This document shows, one piece after another, positions 12,014 through 24,513 of a stretch of 64,000 bases of DNA. A model generated the notes under the pieces. The model did no database searches. It was not told the DNA's origin and saw only the letters and a program-made list of their open reading frames with translations. How positions within the stretch are numbered: position 1 is the first letter of the stretch; each line of letters starts with the position of its first letter. Origin of the DNA: Siphonodentalium dalli (lineage: Eukaryota > Mollusca > Scaphopoda > Gadilida > Siphonodentaliidae); assembly GCA_032622095.1 (NCBI GenBank), contig CP136065.1, positions 60,819,094 through 60,883,093 on the forward strand, written 5' to 3'. The position numbers were made by a program, and so were the translations under genes.

Positions 12014-12677
12014 CTTGTACATATATAATTTCAACAAATATATAGTACACGGTCTGCAAACATAATAGGATTCCACATTCCACAGACATTGCGAGCAACG
12101 GAGCAAGGTTTCTCATATACGGTATCAGATCGCGGTTCTTGTAATAAATCATATATATGTATGTAATATTATATTATTATATAAAACGCATGTTGATAGT
12201 TCATCACATACGTCATACTACAATCAACATGATTCAAGCGTGTTGGTCGGCTGCCTCCACATATATAGCGTGCAAATAAATCGGACGTATATAGTTTGAA
12301 AATTTGTTCCTCGTCCCGCAGATGTGAATTGCGCGAATTCAAAGTGCGCGAATTCAAAACAGCGAAAAATAGTACTGCGCGAATTTAAATACGAGTATAA
12401 GGTATGTAAATGTCTAAAATAAATTTAAAAGACATTTCATAACCAACACGTTTTAATCAATTCTGGTGTCACTAACTCCCCATTCCCAACGTCAAAATAT
12501 CATTAAAACGAATATGTTCGATATCCAGTGTTTGAAGTATCTGCGATGAGTTATTGTGAGCGAATTATGACGTAGCTACACATCCTGCAACTTTGAACTA
12601 ATTCCATCAGACTCGTTGGGATGCATACATATAGTTACATCTATTCTGGCTTGTCCCGTAGATATCACAATCAGCCA

Positions 12678-13504
12678 ATACGCACACGATTGGATAGCGA
12701 AAGATACTTAATCTGTGTTCACGATTATATAGCGATTGATATTAAATCGCAATGACACGTGGCACGCGTGGTTAGGATCGTTGCTAGGATTATTGACTAA
12801 ATAACGGAGATGTTTGAAGAAGTGCTTTTAAAGGGTACGTTCATAAGCTGGCAAGTTTGCACGATATTTTTTTTACGGCCATTTCGTCATAGAATACCAC
12901 AAGGTGCCAGAATGTGAACGGAAATCTCAACATATATAACATGCATCTTTACCAAAGCAAACGACATGAGAAGTAAAATGTATGTAGTTCCACTTGTAAC
13001 GATGCTACTGTAATTTGCCTTCAAATACTTATATAATTTATTCTCGCGAGATAATTGTATGCTATTTACAGGCAAATTCCGCTAGCATCGCTACATGTGG
13101 AACTGCAGAGATTTTACTTCGCACGTAGTTAGATGTGGTACAGTTGAATCTTATATACTTGTCTCCGTTCATATTCTGGCACCATACCGTTTTCTACGAC
13201 AAAATGCCTGCAACACATACCGTGCAAACTTGCCAGCGTATGAACGTACCCTTAACGAGCATTTGGGTCTATTTGACTAAAGTTGATAAATTGTGGTGTT
13301 GTAAATTCGTTCATACAAATCTCCATTATTTCGTCAAATTACGTTCTATAATGTAGAGTTATCACTCTTCCTATTAACTCGGGATACTAATTTCGAAATG
13401 TAACCCTATCCTCGCGTGTCACCTGTTACTCCGTTTGAATGTCAATAGCTATCTAATAGTGAACTCCGCTTAAGTATCTTTCGCTATCAAATTGTGAGCG
13501 TATT
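12678..13504. repeat. 35-bp inverted repeat flanking the TTAA foldback
   Basis: The motif TTAAGTATCTTTCGCTATC begins the right arm at 13470-13504 and is found inverted at 12678-12711, with about three mismatches over 34-35 bp. The foldback at 12832-13251 lies between. The pair may be the ends of an older element invaded by the foldback. Confidence 0.7.
12832..13251. mobile_element. 420-bp foldback element with TTAA flanks
   Basis: Left terminus AGGGTACGTTCATAAGCTGG and right terminus inverted, with TTAA on both sides (12828-12831 and 13252-13255). The complementarity continues over about 190-200 bp per arm, for example GGTGCCAGAATGTGAACGGA against its inverse near 13165, and meets near 13045. 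TTAA duplication is used by piggyBac and Kolobok transposases. No coding capacity. Confidence 0.85.
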
Positions 13505-13654
13505 ATTTGTCATAATCCACCCGTTTAAAATTCGGGTACATACTTAGTGATGTTCTGTACGACGGGGAACTTTATAACACTGAACAAACTTCGTATGGAA
13601 TATATTTATTATGTAACGACCTGCGACTTAATAATGGATATCACAATAGGAGGT

Positions 13655-13811
13655 GGGCCCAGCTCGAGATTACACGATGTAGACGATTTTTGTGAACAGA
13701 TTTCGCAATAAAATTTGCCTTAATTACCCGGGAAGATTTCATGATGATAAGCGACGCAAAGCAAAATCCATCACGAATGTGACGTAAATCATGCAATCTC
13801 GAGCTGGGACC
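13655..13811. mobile_element. 157-bp inverted-repeat MITE
   Basis: GGGCCCAGCTCGAGATT at the left faces GGTCCCAGCTCGAGATT inverted at the right; the match extends weakly to about 24 bp. No target duplication was recognised. Confidence 0.75.
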
Positions 13812-13849
13812 TTTACCGATACTGTCAAATGTATTATTAAAGATGGTCT

Positions 13850-13975
13850 ATCTCTTCCTGGCCACAATGACAACAACACATGTTTATATAAATCCCGATC
13901 TCAAGACTACAATCAGCTAGCTATGTTGTAAAAAGCATATACAGATACATCTGATACTATATTATTTGTCTATAT
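13850..13975. repeat. dispersed repeat shared with 19.6 kb
   Basis: Blocks such as TCTCTTCC, CCACAAC, TATATAAAT and ATACAGATA occur in the same order at about 19605-19715. Its class is unknown. A related phrase, GCTAACAAGATAGAGTT, occurs at 14521 and again at 20800. Confidence 0.5.
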
Positions 13976-14616
13976 AATGGCATAATAAAGGCATAACAAA
14001 GTAGTTTATCGTAAGCTCGTGGTGAAAGCTATAGCCGAAATTAAAGATGCATAATCCGAATTAACGCTCGCAAGTTACTATTTCCTTGGCTTCGGGGGTC
14101 AAAAATATTTTATTCGAGTCGAGGAACCTACCCAATAGACCCATCAAAGTTCAGAGTGATCGTATATCGATTTTTGAAATCTATTATTTTTCACCACCGA
14201 TAACATTTAGTGGCCAAGTAAAGTTCCACGAGAAGACAGTCTCGGACCAAATTGCGGATGAAGATGGATATTTCTAAAATCAAGTGTTTTTTTTGTGTCA
14301 GATATTTGACAAACCAGCAAAATTTGGTTGAACAAAATATTGATAAATAGCAGGTTATGGGCAATTTTATACTATAATTGACTGTGGTTAGCATTATTTT
14401 TGGGCAATTAATCGATTATGATAACTGGAGCGGCATTTAAAAAAAACGTTGTTGGAATCTGATGATATGGGGACCATCGAATCGGAGTGAGTACCTTTAA
14501 ATTTGGCCGTGATTGATGGTGCTAACAAGATAGAGTTCTCCTTCCTGATACTTCTTTGGAAGCTCCGAACATCTTCGTGGGGATTTCTGTCAAAACAATT
14601 AGCCCCTAAACCTTGT

Positions 14617-14815
14617 AACCGGACATTTCCCCACCGGAAATTTTCCCACCCGCTCTGAAATTGGCAAAGCGGACATTTCCCCACCCGGACTTTTCCCCAC
14701 CTTTGACTGATTGTTACTATGGGTGTTAATCCTGTTATTTCATATGTTTTTTCCTTGGTGGGTAAATGTCCGGGTGGGGAAACGTCCGCTTTTGAAAGTA
14801 GGGAAATGTCCTAGT
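14617..14815. mobile_element. inverted repeat built of GGACATTTCCCCACC motifs
   Basis: Three motif copies run rightward (near 14620, 14673 and 14690) and three run leftward (near 14755, 14774 and 14800), separated by about 50 bp. It has the structure of a MITE or foldback whose ends are motif arrays. Exact borders were not fixed. Confidence 0.65.
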
Positions 14816-14879
14816 TTATATATATTAAGCGATATAAACTTTTCCGAACAGGTGTCCTCGATTCATATATATAATATTA

Positions 14880-15794
14880 CTAGGGGATTGCCCGTCTAAA
14901 TGACTGGCGACAAACACGACATGCAGGAACATTCTATGAAGAATTAGTAAATTATTAGTGTCCCCTCAAGACATTTAAAATAATTATTAGTCACCTGAGG
15001 TAAACAGCGCCTATTGCATGATACTTTCCGGATAGAGTTACCAACTATATGTTTAAGCTGACAATAGACACTGTTAACTTCTAATAATTAGTGCCTATTT
15101 AACCCATTTGAGGTTAACGGCACATATCCGGTGACATTATCCGTGGCATGTAACCTCTGTGCACAAATTTTCCAACAATTCTTCTGACCTGATGACAAAC
15201 GATCTTTATTTATCATACAATGTATTAGTTTCCCTTTAAGTGGTCATCTGAGGTCAATTGCGCCTATCCCATGACATTCCCCTGTTCATGTGAACATTTG
15301 TGTACCAATTTTCCTACATATCATCTAAGCTTATACGTAACGCCTTGTATTGCTCATTTATGACCCTTTAAGCCGTCTAAGGTAAACAAAATGACTGATG
15401 ATTACAGAAAAATATCGTCACCGCTACACCGCCGATAACGATAAAAAGAAACTTGACAAACGGTGTGCAGAGTTTGTTCGGAATTAGGCTTTGGTGTTTC
15501 ATGATGACGGGCGCCACCGAAAGCACATTCTTCTGAGGTGTTTCGTGATGACGGGAGCCGCTGAAAGCACATTCTCCTTTGGAGAAACGCATTATATCAG
15601 GGACAATATCACCTTAATAACGTTTGGCATATGCGTTAAATTGGACGATTTGCCTAGATTTTGCGTGTCGTATTTAAGATGTTTTTAAAATTTGGGCGCA
15701 ATCGGACATACGCGTGATTTACTTCTAAACGCGACAAAGGCGTGGCAGAGTCACTGACAGACACATGCAGACAATCACTTGGCTTTTATATAGA
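14880..15794 (-). mobile_element. 915-bp non-autonomous Helitron with core repeats
   Basis: On the minus strand it starts A|TCTATATAAAAGCC, followed by a GTCTG-rich stretch, and ends in a short hairpin and CTAG|T. The body carries about four diverged core repeats of roughly 115-140 bp, each with a CNTCTGAGGTNAAC-like motif (near 14992, 15107, 15246 and 15375). This is a different family from the neighbouring Helitrons, but the architecture is the same. Confidence 0.75.
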
Positions 15795-16660
15795 TAAATA
15801 CCTTGTAAACTAAATAAAACTTTCCGGGAAGAGATAGATCATCTTTAAGGAACAATCATTATCTAAGATATATATTACATGTGGTATTTGTTCAATGTTA
15901 TAAACTTGCGTATAAGAACAAAATCAGATAATATTTACTCAGACCTATATGCAAAACTCACCCGTCGGCTGCAGAAATTGCTGAACTGCTTCACCAATAT
16001 TTCTCTAAGCATATCTGGGTTTGAAACCATCAGCAACGGGACCCTCCCTTCATAGATCCTTTTAATAAAGAAAATCTCACCATTCAAATGGCATTCGTGG
16101 CAATATTTCGAACGCAGATGGAAGTGACGAACGTGAAATTGTCATCTAAAACTGGTTGCCGCTGGAGTTCGGGAACAATTGACAATAGTTTATTATACAT
16201 TAACTGAAACATTGGCTGCGAACACACGTACCACAGTAGCGATGGCATATAGTAGGTGTGACAATTTATTATGGTGGAGTTTGGTGACATTTGATAATAG
16301 TGTATTATATACTAACTGAAACATTATTCGGGAGCCTTTATTCAGAATCACAGGAGGATGCCTTCTAAGATAAAGTTCTATGAACTCCTAACAAAATATT
16401 GTCGATTGGAACTGAAAAATGTGTGCTTGTACTTAAAGTTAGCATTCAAACTCAGAAATCAGTATCGGTAATATAAAAGCTATTGCTGTTGTTTTTATGA
16501 TATATATCTGTGATGACAATGTTATTGTTGCTGTTGTTGTTATTTTCGAATGAATTATCCATATGACATATATGAACAAGATGAATGGTATTTAAACGAC
16601 TAACTCATATGTAAATATTAACGCAGACGACGTGATAATGATAGATATAATGATGATTAT
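15795..16660. other. no recognisable gene
   Basis: The direct phrase GACAATAGTTTATTATACATTAACTGAAAC (shown here in part: TATTATA-ACTGAAACATT) occurs at about 16180 and again at about 16295. No coding signal. Confidence 0.5.
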
Positions 16661-16664
16661 GCGA

Positions 16665-16725
16665 AAGATGGTGTTGATGATGATGATGATGATGGTGATG
16701 ATGGTGATGGTGACATATATGATAA
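16665..16725. repeat. (GAT/GGT)n microsatellite
   Basis: A short trinucleotide tract just upstream of the 81-bp satellite; it reads as a His run on the minus strand. Confidence 0.9.
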
Positions 16726-16741
16726 AGACTAAACGCATTCA

Positions 16742-18534
16742 TACCGCCATTGTATATATGTATAATATTGCATTTAATTAACATGCACGTTGTACATATA
16801 CCTCTCGTAACATGTGAATTCCTATCGCCACTGTATATATGTATAATATTGCACTTAATTAACATGCACCTTGTACATATACCTCTCGTAACATGTGAAT
16901 TCCTATCGCCACTGTATATATGTATAATATTGCACTTAATTAACATGCACCTTGTACATATACCTCTCGTAACATGTGAATTCCTATCGCCACTGTATAT
17001 ATGTATAATATTGCACTTAATTAACATGCACCTTGTACATATACCTCTCGTAACATGTGAATTCATACCGCCACTGTATATATGTATAATATTGCACTTA
17101 ATTAACATGCACCTTGTACATATACCTCTCGTAACATGTGAATTCATACCGCCACTGTATATATGTATAATATTGCACTTAATTAACATGCACCTTGTAC
17201 ATATACCTCTCGTAACATGTGAATTCCTATCGCCACTGTATATATGTATAATATTGCACTTAATTAACATGCACCTTGTACATATACCTCTCGTAACATG
17301 TGAATTCCTATCGCCACTGTATATATGTATAATATTGCACTTAATTAACATGCACCTTGTACATATACCTCTCGTAACATGTGAATTCACACTTAATTAA
17401 CATGCACCTTGTACATATACCTCTCGTAACATGTGAATTCATACCGCCACTGTATATATGTATAATATTGCACTTAATTAACATGCACCTTGTACATATA
17501 CCTCTCGTAACATGTGAATTCCTATCGCCACTGTATATATGTATAATATTGCACTTAATTAACATGCACCTTGTACATATACCTCTCGTAACATGTGAAT
17601 TCCTATCGCCACTGTATATATGTATAATATTGCACTTAATTAACATGCACCTTGTACATATACCTCTCGTAACATGTGAATTCACACTTAATTAACATGC
17701 ACCTTGTACATATACCTCTCGTAACATGTGAATTCATACCGCCACTGTATATATGTATAATATTGCACTTAATTAACATGCACCTTGTACATATACCTCT
17801 CGTAACATGTGAATTCCTATCGCCACTGTATATATGTATAATATTGCACTTAATTAACATGCACCTTGTACATATACCTCTCGTAACATGTGAATTCCTA
17901 TCGCCACTGTATATATGTATAATATTGCACTTAATTAACATGCACCTTGTACATATACCTCTCGTAACATGTGAATTCCTATCGCCACTGTATATATGTA
18001 TAATATTGCACTTAATTAACATGCACCTTGTACATATACCTCTCGTAACATGTGAATTCCTATCGCCACTGTATATATGTATAATATTGCACTTAATTAA
18101 CATGCACCTTGTACATATACCTCTCGTAACATGTGAATTCCTATCGCCACTGTATATATGTATAATATTGCACTTAATTAACATGCACCTTGTACATATA
18201 CCTCTCGTAACATGTGAATTCATACCGCCACTGTATATATGTATAATATTGCACTTAATTAACATGCACCTTGTACATATACCTCTCGTAACATGTGAAT
18301 TCCTATCGCCACTGTATATATGTATAATATTGCACTTAATTAACATGCACCTTGTACATATACCTCTCGTAACATGTGAATTCCTATCGCCACTGTATAT
18401 ATGTATAATATTGCACTTAATTAACATGCACCTTGTACATATACCTCTCGTAACATGTGAATTCCTATCGCCACTGTATATATGTATAATATTGCACTTA
18501 ATTAACATGATACGTCTCGTAACATGTGAATTCA
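16742..18534. repeat. 81-bp satellite: 21 full and two truncated units
   Basis: The unit is 81 bp and contains an EcoRI site, TTAATTAA and TATATATGTATAATATTG. The CGCC landmark recurs exactly every 81 bp: eight times from 16745, three from 17445 and ten from 17740 to 18469. Two units near 17386 and 17681 carry the same 29-bp deletion (52 bp long). They are 295 bp apart, so a block of one short plus three full units was duplicated. Two variants exist, ATACCGCC and CTATCGCC. Because 81 is a multiple of three and no unit has a stop in the relevant frames, long ORFs (up to 314 codons) are open on both strands. They break exactly at the 52-bp units. This is best read as a non-coding minisatellite with near-perfect homogenisation. 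Confidence 0.95.
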
Positions 18535-19740
18535 TGTCTACAGAGAATAAAGCATAGCACAGCATGCAGTCCCTGCACATGTGGCTCCTTTGTTCGGTTC
18601 GCGTATATTTAAAACTTAAAACATTTTGATTTAGATAAACAAATAAATAAATAATAATTTTAATAAGAAATTAAAACAAAAAATTCTTAAATTTTGTTGT
18701 ATATATAAAATTTGGAAATAAATAAACACCCACAGCACCCCGAGTCACCACACCACATTGGGTTGAAATCGCTCAACAGACAGACATATCCTACTTTTTA
18801 TTGATATATAAATGAGAAGGTTCGCACGATTCGTTTTGAAAAATTATTCCGCTTCTGAAAATGGGTTTCAAAGACTAATTCTCTATATTCTAATCTATTC
18901 GACAGCACTACATACACCTGGCCTTCTTATATGTTGCTTCTTTGAATCTAGCAATAACGCGATATGGCGAACAAAGCTTGCATGCGCAACTTCAACTTCA
19001 AAACCCTGCTGATTTTCTCCGGACACCTGTACTGAATTATGGACATTTCTGAAACAGTGTAGGAACGGCGCGTTTCATATAAATTCCGTAATTAGTTTTA
19101 TCTAGCATCGTATCATTAATTCATTGTATGTAAATTCAAAAAGCATGCAATGTGTGGCTCCGACTGCGATATACCGGTTATGGTGAATAACTAAAGAAAC
19201 AAATATCAAATAGGATTCGAGAAAAGGTGTACATTTCGAACTAGTATATAGGTCAGACTATTTTGTGTCTCTTTAGTATAATTCACCTCGTTATTTATCA
19301 ATGATTGCAAACGCGATTGTGTGAATAGTAATAAATTAATACTTCAGATACTCACGTATGTGCATTTTTAAGAGTCGAAACATCATAATATATCGCTCTG
19401 AGCTCTAATTGTACTATATATGATATAGTGTAAGAAGCTTGAGGAGTAAACAAACATTTAATGTGTTCTTACCCGAACACTTCGCCATATTTCATGTACC
19501 ATTCCCGTTCGGCAATTGTAATACCCTGAAATCATAAATGATTGATTCGGAAACTCAATGTACATAGCGCATTATTAAATACAGATGTGTATACAATTGA
19601 TACACGCTTAAAGATAATGTTTCTCTTCCGGACCACAACCACAACATCATTATATAAATACCAGATTTCAAGACTTCAAATATCATTGCTGTGAATAAAA
19701 TATACAGATAAAACTGATGACCGGGAATTATATTGTATTA

Positions 19741-20694
19741 TTTTTTGAAGGGTGACAGTTGGTTTATCGAGGAAATAACTCCAGGTTGGGGGAAATGGCT
19801 TTACAACAACTTTTTTTCAATTTTTTCAAAATATAAAATTTGCTCGTCCTTAGATATTTGTCTTCATTACTAGCATCCATAAAATATGATAAAGCAAAAC
19901 AAATTTGAAAAACTCTAATCCCAAATTCAAAACCAGATCAATTTGTCTTAAATGTCGATTTCCCCGTCCAGTCGAATTCGATAAAATTCTCATCAAATGA
20001 CAAATACCCCCCCCCCCCCCCCCCCCCCCCAGATAGGCTACCCAACCGAGAATCGCAACAACGGCGAATTATGATAACACACATTGAGCCGATCGGGTCT
20101 GTTTGTGATAAGTTTCAAAGAATTGATTCCGCTTCACCTAGTTTTAATTCCATCAATAAATGCATGCCGGTAAACGACAACAGTAAGAGAACATATACGA
20201 TTGGTTGCGAAACCAAAAGTATCCTATATATTTCCGCCAATCGTATTAAAAATATCGTGATGTGAAATTTGTTTCAAAATGGAAGCTTATTCAAACTATG
20301 ACACGGAGATTTGTTTGGTGAAATGAATAAAACCTGAAATTTATCGTTCATTAGAGTTATCAGAACATCTGTTTGTTCTTTGTGAGTGGCGCCAGGTAAA
20401 TTTATGCAATTCGTTCGAGTACATGTATATTAGCACGTGGTCTAGTCAAAGTGCTAGAAGTGACTTTTTGCATGTGGTCCAGAAATAGTTATAGATGCTG
20501 AACTCCCGTTCATCGACATCGACATCAGGTTTTGAATTTGGGGTCAGATTTGTTCATACCTGTTTCGCTTTATCATATTTTATGGATGTTACTGATGAAG
20601 ACTAAGGTATAAGTAAGGGGTAGTGCCGTCAACACATCTGATATTTTGAAAATTGTGTTTTTGGTGCCATTTCCCGTTGTGACCCTTCTAAAAA
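19741..20694. mobile_element. ~950-bp element with ~200-bp inverted arms
   Basis: The ends GAAGGGTGACA and GAAGGGTCACA (inverted) lead into arms sharing GGGAAATGGC, TTTCAAAATAT, GTCTTCAT and a nearly perfect ATCCATAAAATATGATAAAG block (19875-19895 against 20568-20590), then CCCAAATTCAAAACC. Between the arms is a 24-base poly-C run (20007-20030) and no coding sequence. Target duplication was not resolved. Confidence 0.7.
20007..20030. repeat. poly-C tract (24 bases)
   Basis: An uninterrupted C run. A second run of 23 C lies at 22972-22994 and others at 50981-50990 (followed by (CA)n) and 56467-56480 (G). Lengths may be unreliable for sequencing reasons. Confidence 0.9.
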
Positions 20695-20984
20695 TAATAT
20701 AATAACATCTAAACAAAATGTTCCCGGGCCTCTGTGCTATAAAAGCATAATAGTGGTATATTTCTGATGCAGCCAATCATAATTCGTCTTGATTGAGGGC
20801 GCTAACAAGATAGAGTTTCCCTCCTAACGTTTTCGGGAAATTTCTTTTAAAAACTATCCAATTTTCAGTACTGTACGGATGATAAGAAATTCTAGATAAA
20901 TTTCATGATAAGATTTTACATGCGCTCCAAAACATACTTAATAATATTCTCCTTTGAATGTTCCCGGTATCGATATAAGTCGAC

Positions 20985-21960
20985 TAAATTGCTGTGACAC
21001 ATGCAGGTAAAAGAAAATAATGACATTTCTTCCCTTATTCGAATATGTGCATAAACTGTTAAATGAACTTGGAATGGGGGGGGGGTATATGGATCAATCA
21101 CACATTATCTAGTCTCGACAGATTTAAGAAGTCGGTCAAGTGTAGGCTTGAAGACCAATTCATTCAAGAATGGAGAGGTACAATGTGTAATTCAAATAAG
21201 TATGCCTTTTACAGAATTATTAAACACGACTTCACCAAAGAAAAATTCCTCTCTTTCGTGAAAAACGACACCGTCCATATACTTCTGAAATTTCGTACCC
21301 GCAACCACCACTTACCAATCGAATCTGGTTCATTGATTAACTCAGATTATTCCGATAGACTATGTACTCTATGCGGTACAAACATAGGGGACGAATTCCA
21401 CGTAATATTGCAATGCCCGTGTTTAAAAGACATGCGAGTCAAATACATACATAAATATTATTATTGTCGACCAAATACCATCAAATTAAGTGAACTTTTT
21501 AACTGTAAACGACGCAAAACCTTGAAAACCTATCTCTTTTCATTAGACGGGTCCTGATTTTATTCAAAAACTCCTGAGGCATACTATATACGTAATACAT
21601 TAAAATCCGACATTTGCACAACCATGGGCTGTTCTCAATCAACTGTATTATTATAATATGTGTAATTTTCAACGCGCACCACTTTTGTAATTTGCACAGA
21701 AATTACATGCACTGTATTCCACCAAGCTCTATTGTGTCATATTTGACGATTTGAGTGAATAAATAATTGAATTGAATAGAAATTTCGTAGAGGTGTGCTT
21801 TTGTGCGAGACTTTTTCTCATACAACACGGCATCTACACTCCATTTCTATTAATAACACTGAATATCTTATACCTGCTTGATAACATGGAGAAATAATAG
21901 AATTACTTTGAAATTCCCTCTTTTGTGTGCTGAAATACCTCTGGTGGGGACGGAATGGAA
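20985..21960. repeat. dispersed repeat split by LINE insertion
   Basis: The left half (20985-21050) and right half (21776-21960) together match 9570-9790. The LINE sits between them. Confidence 0.65.
21063..21777 (+). pseudogene. 5'-truncated LINE 3' end (Jockey-superfamily type)
   Basis: An open frame of about 160 codons ends at 21557 and contains KKSVKCRLEDQFIQEW, a KFRTRNHHLPIE block and the knuckle CTLCGTNIGDEFHVILQC. This is the known C-terminal arrangement of many LINE ORF2 proteins. A 3' UTR of about 220 bp follows and ends in a GAATAAATAATTGAATTGAA tail. It splits the repeat whose intact version is at 9570-9790, so the 3' border is fixed near 21777, and GAATA occurs on both sides as a possible target duplication. 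It may be the same family as the LINE at 62.39 kb, whose C-terminus lies outside the window. Confidence 0.82.
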
Positions 21961-22304
21961 CGTGGTTTGCGGTAAACTGCTATAAACAAAAGTCGCTCAC
22001 CTCAGACTGATTACGGTACGCATATTTTCGCCTTTTCCTTCAATTGTGTAAAAATCCCTGCCCGGTGCCAATCTGCCTCGACGAGGGATGTGTTCCCCTA
22101 CATGTTCGTACTAATTTCGTTTCAGTGTCGTGTCTATAGTTCTATCGTAAATGAACAGATGAAGGTTAAACCGCCTATTTTCGTGCTAAAATCACGTCAC
22201 GTTTGCGATCAAAAGCACATTTTTCAAACTATATACGATGTCGTATTTAATAACAAAGACATGGTAAAATCTGACAAACAAGCATTGAACGCCCGGTATC
22301 GTTT

Positions 22305-22375
22305 TCTACCTGCGCCATTTGAATGGCAGTATATTCTACCTGTGCCTTTTGAATGGCAGTATATTCGAATGGCAA
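22305..22375. repeat. 30-bp direct repeat, two units
   Basis: CCATTTGAATGGCAGTATAT and CCTTTTGAATGGCAGTATAT follow each other, with a third partial GAATGGCA. Confidence 0.85.
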
Positions 22376-22399
22376 AGAATATACATGTGGCTTTCAAAT

Positions 22400-23060
22400 A
22401 ACGCGAAATACAACAAGATGAATGTATATTACCCCATGTGAATAGTGATGTTGACTGTCACAAAGATGGTTTTGTGAAGCAGAATGGCATGCAACTGAAC
22501 TAGTTACAATTACCCATGCATGACGCTATACGTTTGTAATTAGGCATACTCCCAACGAACATAGCTTCAGGGGTTAGTGTCATTGCCACTCCCTACATTG
22601 TCTGTACAACGGGAGTGGCATCTGGAGTCCGGTCAAAATTTTGTGATATTCAGCAAGGAATCATTTACTTTATCAAGAACTACAGGCAGTATGATGACAC
22701 TATATTATACATGCTCCAAAAGTTATCCGTTAAAGAGTTCTTCATTCTCACAGAAAAATAAATATGTCACACATTCCACGTATCTCTGTATATGCAGTGA
22801 TGTGAAATTCCGCATTCTGCTCTACAATATGGGAATTTCCTGTGTCAGTGACAGCAAACTGTATAAACAAAACGATCGCATGAGACATTTTGACCAACAG
22901 AGGCTGAATTGTATGATCGATGCGTGCTTGCGAACTCGAAACACACAGTCTTGCTATTGATTTCATCACAGCCCCCCCCCCCCCCCCCCCCCCCACGATT
23001 TGAGTAAAATATTAATTGTAAACGATTATTTCAGGGTGCGACTCATCCCCACAGAATGCA
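22400..23060. other. no recognisable gene
   Basis: A 127-codon open frame at 22577-22960 has no motif, and no splice or promoter context supports it. A poly-C run closes the interval. Confidence 0.5.
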
Positions 23061-23066
23061 AGTGAG

Positions 23067-23446
23067 GGTCCTTTCATGACTGGAGCTGCGCTGGCGCAAC
23101 ATTAAAGACCCTGAGCAAATGCATGTTTTTTTTTATATATGCGAGTCGTTTCTTTAACAATTTCATCATTTTTTTTATCATTTTTTCTTAAATTTTTAAC
23201 AATTTTATCATTTTTTCTTACATTCTTTATCATTTTTTCTTACATTCTTTAATAATGTTAATCATTTGTTTTATCATTTGCTATCCATTATTTCTTACAT
23301 TCTTTCAGATTTGTTTTTCATTTTATCTTACATTTTTTTAATAATTATAAAAAATAATATAAAATTACTTAGACCAATGCATTTTCTTATTTATGCGAGG
23401 CGACCCATGGTTTTCGCAAAATTTCATGAAGCTCCCGTCATGAAAG
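23067..23446. repeat. inverted repeat enclosing T-rich tandem array
   Basis: TCCTTTCATGACTGGAGCT at the left faces AGCTCCCGTCATGAAAGGG at the right. Between them are degenerate units of the form TTATCATTTTTTCTTACATT and a direct pair TGCATNTTT...ATATGCGAG. It looks like a small non-autonomous element. Class not assigned. Confidence 0.6.
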
Positions 23447-23449
23447 GGT

Positions 23450-24510
23450 TAACTACTTCAGGCTTGTGCATTTTAGTTAGTATAGCACTATAGTGCAGCG
23501 GGTACGGCTTTTCAATTTCCAAAAGATAAACTATAATGCTGTACGGTTGTATATTCTTAGTTATTGTTGGGAGACAATCTTCCGACAATTGGCAGAGGTA
23601 TGGAATTATGTAAGTCTGATCTCCGATTCCCATGAGCTATTTTAATTCGTTGACTTTATATAGGGTTAATCGTGTACTGGAAGACAGCAGGATGTATCGC
23701 AGTTTAAATTGCAATTAGTTTAATAGGAGTGTTTTGGTGAAAACGACTGTGTTCTACACGACATTATGCATAATTCGTAGATCTGAATAGCTATTACACG
23801 TAGTGCTGCATCATATCGCATATTAAAACCCACTTGCGCATCTATCTATTGTTGTTGCTTGGGTGTTATCCCGACGAATGACTTCCACCGAAGACGCCGA
23901 GGTGTCAGCTCACCGAAGTGCTAATTATTTTGCAGTTTAAACTTCGAAGCTTTACGGCCCACCCAAACGAAAACAGTATTACCACGTCCCTTCTTTGACC
24001 AAATGAGAGTTATTGATATTCAAGTAGTAATCGTTCAACAAATAACTATTGAATATGAAATCATATACGAAAAAGGGCTGAAATAGATGGAAACAATAAA
24101 AATAATTACCTCACATGCATGCCTTGTGTCTACATTATACAGTGGCAAATCACAATAGCATGAATCTTAACTTGCGGGTCTGGGTTATGAATGGGGAAGC
24201 CAGACCATAAGTATGAGGTGGCATACAATATGGTACTTTTTCCTGATTAATGATAACTTGCATTCAGCCCGTGCTTAAATGTGACGACTGCAGATTGTGT
24301 TAAGATATCACACGCACAGTTTCCAACCACTCGCTATCAGGTCAGCAATGTATAATAGGCCAAACCAATACAATTATTTGATAGTAGGTTTTAATGTCCG
24401 TTCAGCAAAGCTTATATATTAATTAATACATATTCGTGTGTTCACAACAGAGTGTCCGAATACCCATATGCCATTCATATATGATGTGCACATGGGTGTG
24501 TGGGTTTTAA
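23450..24510. other. no recognisable gene
   Basis: AT-rich sequence with no ORF over about 70 codons of interest and no clear repeat. Confidence 0.6.
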
Positions 24511-24513
24511 GTC

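Noticed and set aside
16605-18580. Long ORFs (up to 314 codons) on both strands with a 27-residue repeat
   Set aside because: They follow from an 81-bp tandem unit that happens to lack stops. Both strands are open, the frame breaks at the 52-bp units, and there is no codon-position bias between units.
18812-19012. Possible further Helitron 5' end (GTCTGTCTG on the minus strand near 18780)
   Set aside because: No matching hairpin plus CTAG terminus was found downstream on that strand before the satellite.
22577-22960. 127-codon ORF
   Set aside because: No domain, no splice context, ends near a poly-C run; length is within chance expectation for this much sequence.
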